NCBI GenBank assembly: GCA_900314755.1
Contig: OMWH01000016.1
Location: 1 to 64,000 of the forward strand
Direction: 5' to 3'
Length of the DNA stretch: 64,000 nt
From: an uncultured Prevotellaceae bacterium
GTDB taxonomy: Bacteria > Bacteroidota > Bacteroidia > Bacteroidales > Bacteroidaceae
The notes beneath the pieces are model-generated. The model had not been told where the DNA came from, did no database searches, and saw nothing but the letters and a program-made list of their open reading frames with translations. The translations under genes and the position numbers were made by a program. Below are positions 63,214 to 64,000 of this stretch, one piece after another. Every line of letters starts with the position of its first letter. Position 1 is the stretch's first letter.

Positions 63214-64000
63214 ATGAAAACAACACTACTATCTATTGCCATTGCTTGTCTGATGTTGGCAAGTGCAACACTGAGCGAAGCCCAGACAACGTTCAAGACC
63301 TACAAGAAACAGGTGTCGGCGACAAGTCCTGATGGAGGTCCCGCAGGGCTGACACTTGCCATTGACTACCCTGTAGGGCAAGGGGTGCGACAGACGAAAA
63401 TCAGTCAGGGCATCAAGACCATCATGAGAGAGTCACAAGTCGTTGAAGAGATGAAACGCCCAGTTAACGGCACGGTCGTTGCGGCAGCCAATGCACTCGC
63501 GACCTATTTCCCCGTTGGTATCAGAAGGGGAACTATTGAGGTAGGGGGCTTTGTGTCCTTCGACCTGATGATAGAAAAGAAATACCAGAACGCCTATGCT
63601 GTATTCTTTGAGGTTACTGACGGTGTCTATGGCAATGGTGGACCAGGACAGAATTGCAAAGTCGTCAGAGTCTCTGACGGAGCAGTGCTGAAGTTTGAGG
63701 ATCTGTCCAGACTGACGGATAATGATCTCGTAAGTTTGATTAATAAATACGGTACTGCGGAGCAGAAAGCGTTCGACCCAGCCTTTTTGATGGGCATCAA
63801 TGGCATCTATCCTGAGGGTGACAAGTGTAAGGTCATGTATCAGCAAGGTGCTCATTTCGTCGAGACCCTCGAGGTTCCTATGAGTGAGGTCAACAACTCA
63901 CTGACAGAGGAGGGTAAGAAATGTTTCGCCAAGGCAGAGGCTGCTGCAGGGAATTCTCAGATAGGACGTGGCGAACTCGGCATTTTTGAGTTACGGGGTC
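63214..64000 (+). CDS. Secreted protein, RsiV/DUF3298-like (partial)
   Basis: The frame starts at ATG 63214 with a signal peptide (MKTTLLSIAIACLMLASATLSEAQ) and remains open to the window end, so the C-terminus is missing. About 262 residues are visible. The order YFPVGI, YQNAYAVFFEV, GNGGPGQN, then FEDLSRLTD resembles the DUF3298/RsiV-like domain of secreted Bacteroidetes proteins, but the match is loose. The predicted promoter is the box at 63178-63185. Function is not known. Confidence 0.6.
   Translation, partial: MKTTLLSIAIACLMLASATLSEAQTTFKTYKKQVSATSPDGGPAGLTLAIDYPVGQGVRQTKISQGIKTIMRESQVVEEMKRPVNGTVVAAANALATYFPVGIRRGTIEVGGFVSFDLMIEKKYQNAYAVFFEVTDGVYGNGGPGQNCKVVRVSDGAVLKFEDLSRLTDNDLVSLINKYGTAEQKAFDPAFLMGINGIYPEGDKCKVMYQQGAHFVETLEVPMSEVNNSLTEEGKKCFAKAEAAAGNSQIGRGELGIFELRG

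Overview
The window looks like a Bacteroidetes chromosome, most likely Prevotella or a close relative. The evidence is the TAnnTTTG -7 promoter boxes in front of many genes, weak ribosome-binding sites, and the gene content (DUF3160/YARHG, DUF4369 and LruC-type secreted proteins, an Oar-like TonB receptor, a NptA-like transporter, a biosynthetic speA beside argB). The flanks, roughly 1-17.6 kb and 50.2-64 kb, read as ordinary chromosome.

Left flank: a hexapeptide acetyltransferase; an operon of secreted proteins (CxxC-less TlpA-like lipoprotein, a small secreted protein whose start lies in a 7-bp tandem repeat, a DUF3160 protein, a CapA-like phosphoesterase); an alpha/beta hydrolase; a sialate O-acetylesterase followed by a NUDIX hydrolase; then topA-aroK, speA, argB, an ECF sigma factor with a probable anti-sigma gene behind an ECF-type promoter, and ribF with a CPBP protease on the other strand.

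Centre, 17,566-50,193: one 32.6-kb integrated element. An intact tRNA with anticodon CAT lies at the left end. The last 45 bp of the tRNA region recur exactly at the right end, next to a tyrosine recombinase. The right part (41.1-50.0 kb) is a mobilisation backbone: MobV relaxase, candidate oriT, replication-like and helix-turn-helix genes, a Schlafen/AlbA_2-type protein and the integrase. No type IV secretion genes are seen, so it reads as an integrative mobilisable element. Its cargo (17.8-40.6 kb) is a complete-looking, one-strand, visibly A+T-richer cluster of the aryl polyene/flexirubin-like type II fatty-acid-synthase family: ketoreductase, three ketosynthase genes, three ACPs, two hotdog dehydratases, thioesterase, AMP-dependent acyl-ACP ligase, O-methyltransferase, LpxL-like, PlsC-like and GT2-PlsC acyltransferases, LolA-like carrier, MMPL exporter fused to PlsC, and two CrtI-like FAD oxidoreductases. 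The likely product is an aryl polyene-type pigment lipid placed in the outer membrane; this is inferred from gene content.

The cargo operon seems to be driven by one housekeeping-type promoter near 41,027, followed by a leader of about 370 nt with unusually strong RNA structure: a 10-bp closing helix at the predicted 5' end, a 9-bp helix crossing it as a pseudoknot, and two mutually exclusive helices sharing one strand just before the first gene. This leader is the best candidate for an undescribed regulatory system here.

Right flank: an LruC lipoprotein gene, a convergent spacer holding five 22-bp-spaced palindromes, a cytidylate kinase-like gene, a nucleoside kinase, a Na/Pi cotransporter, a TonB-dependent receptor, pnp, and a secreted protein gene cut by the window end.
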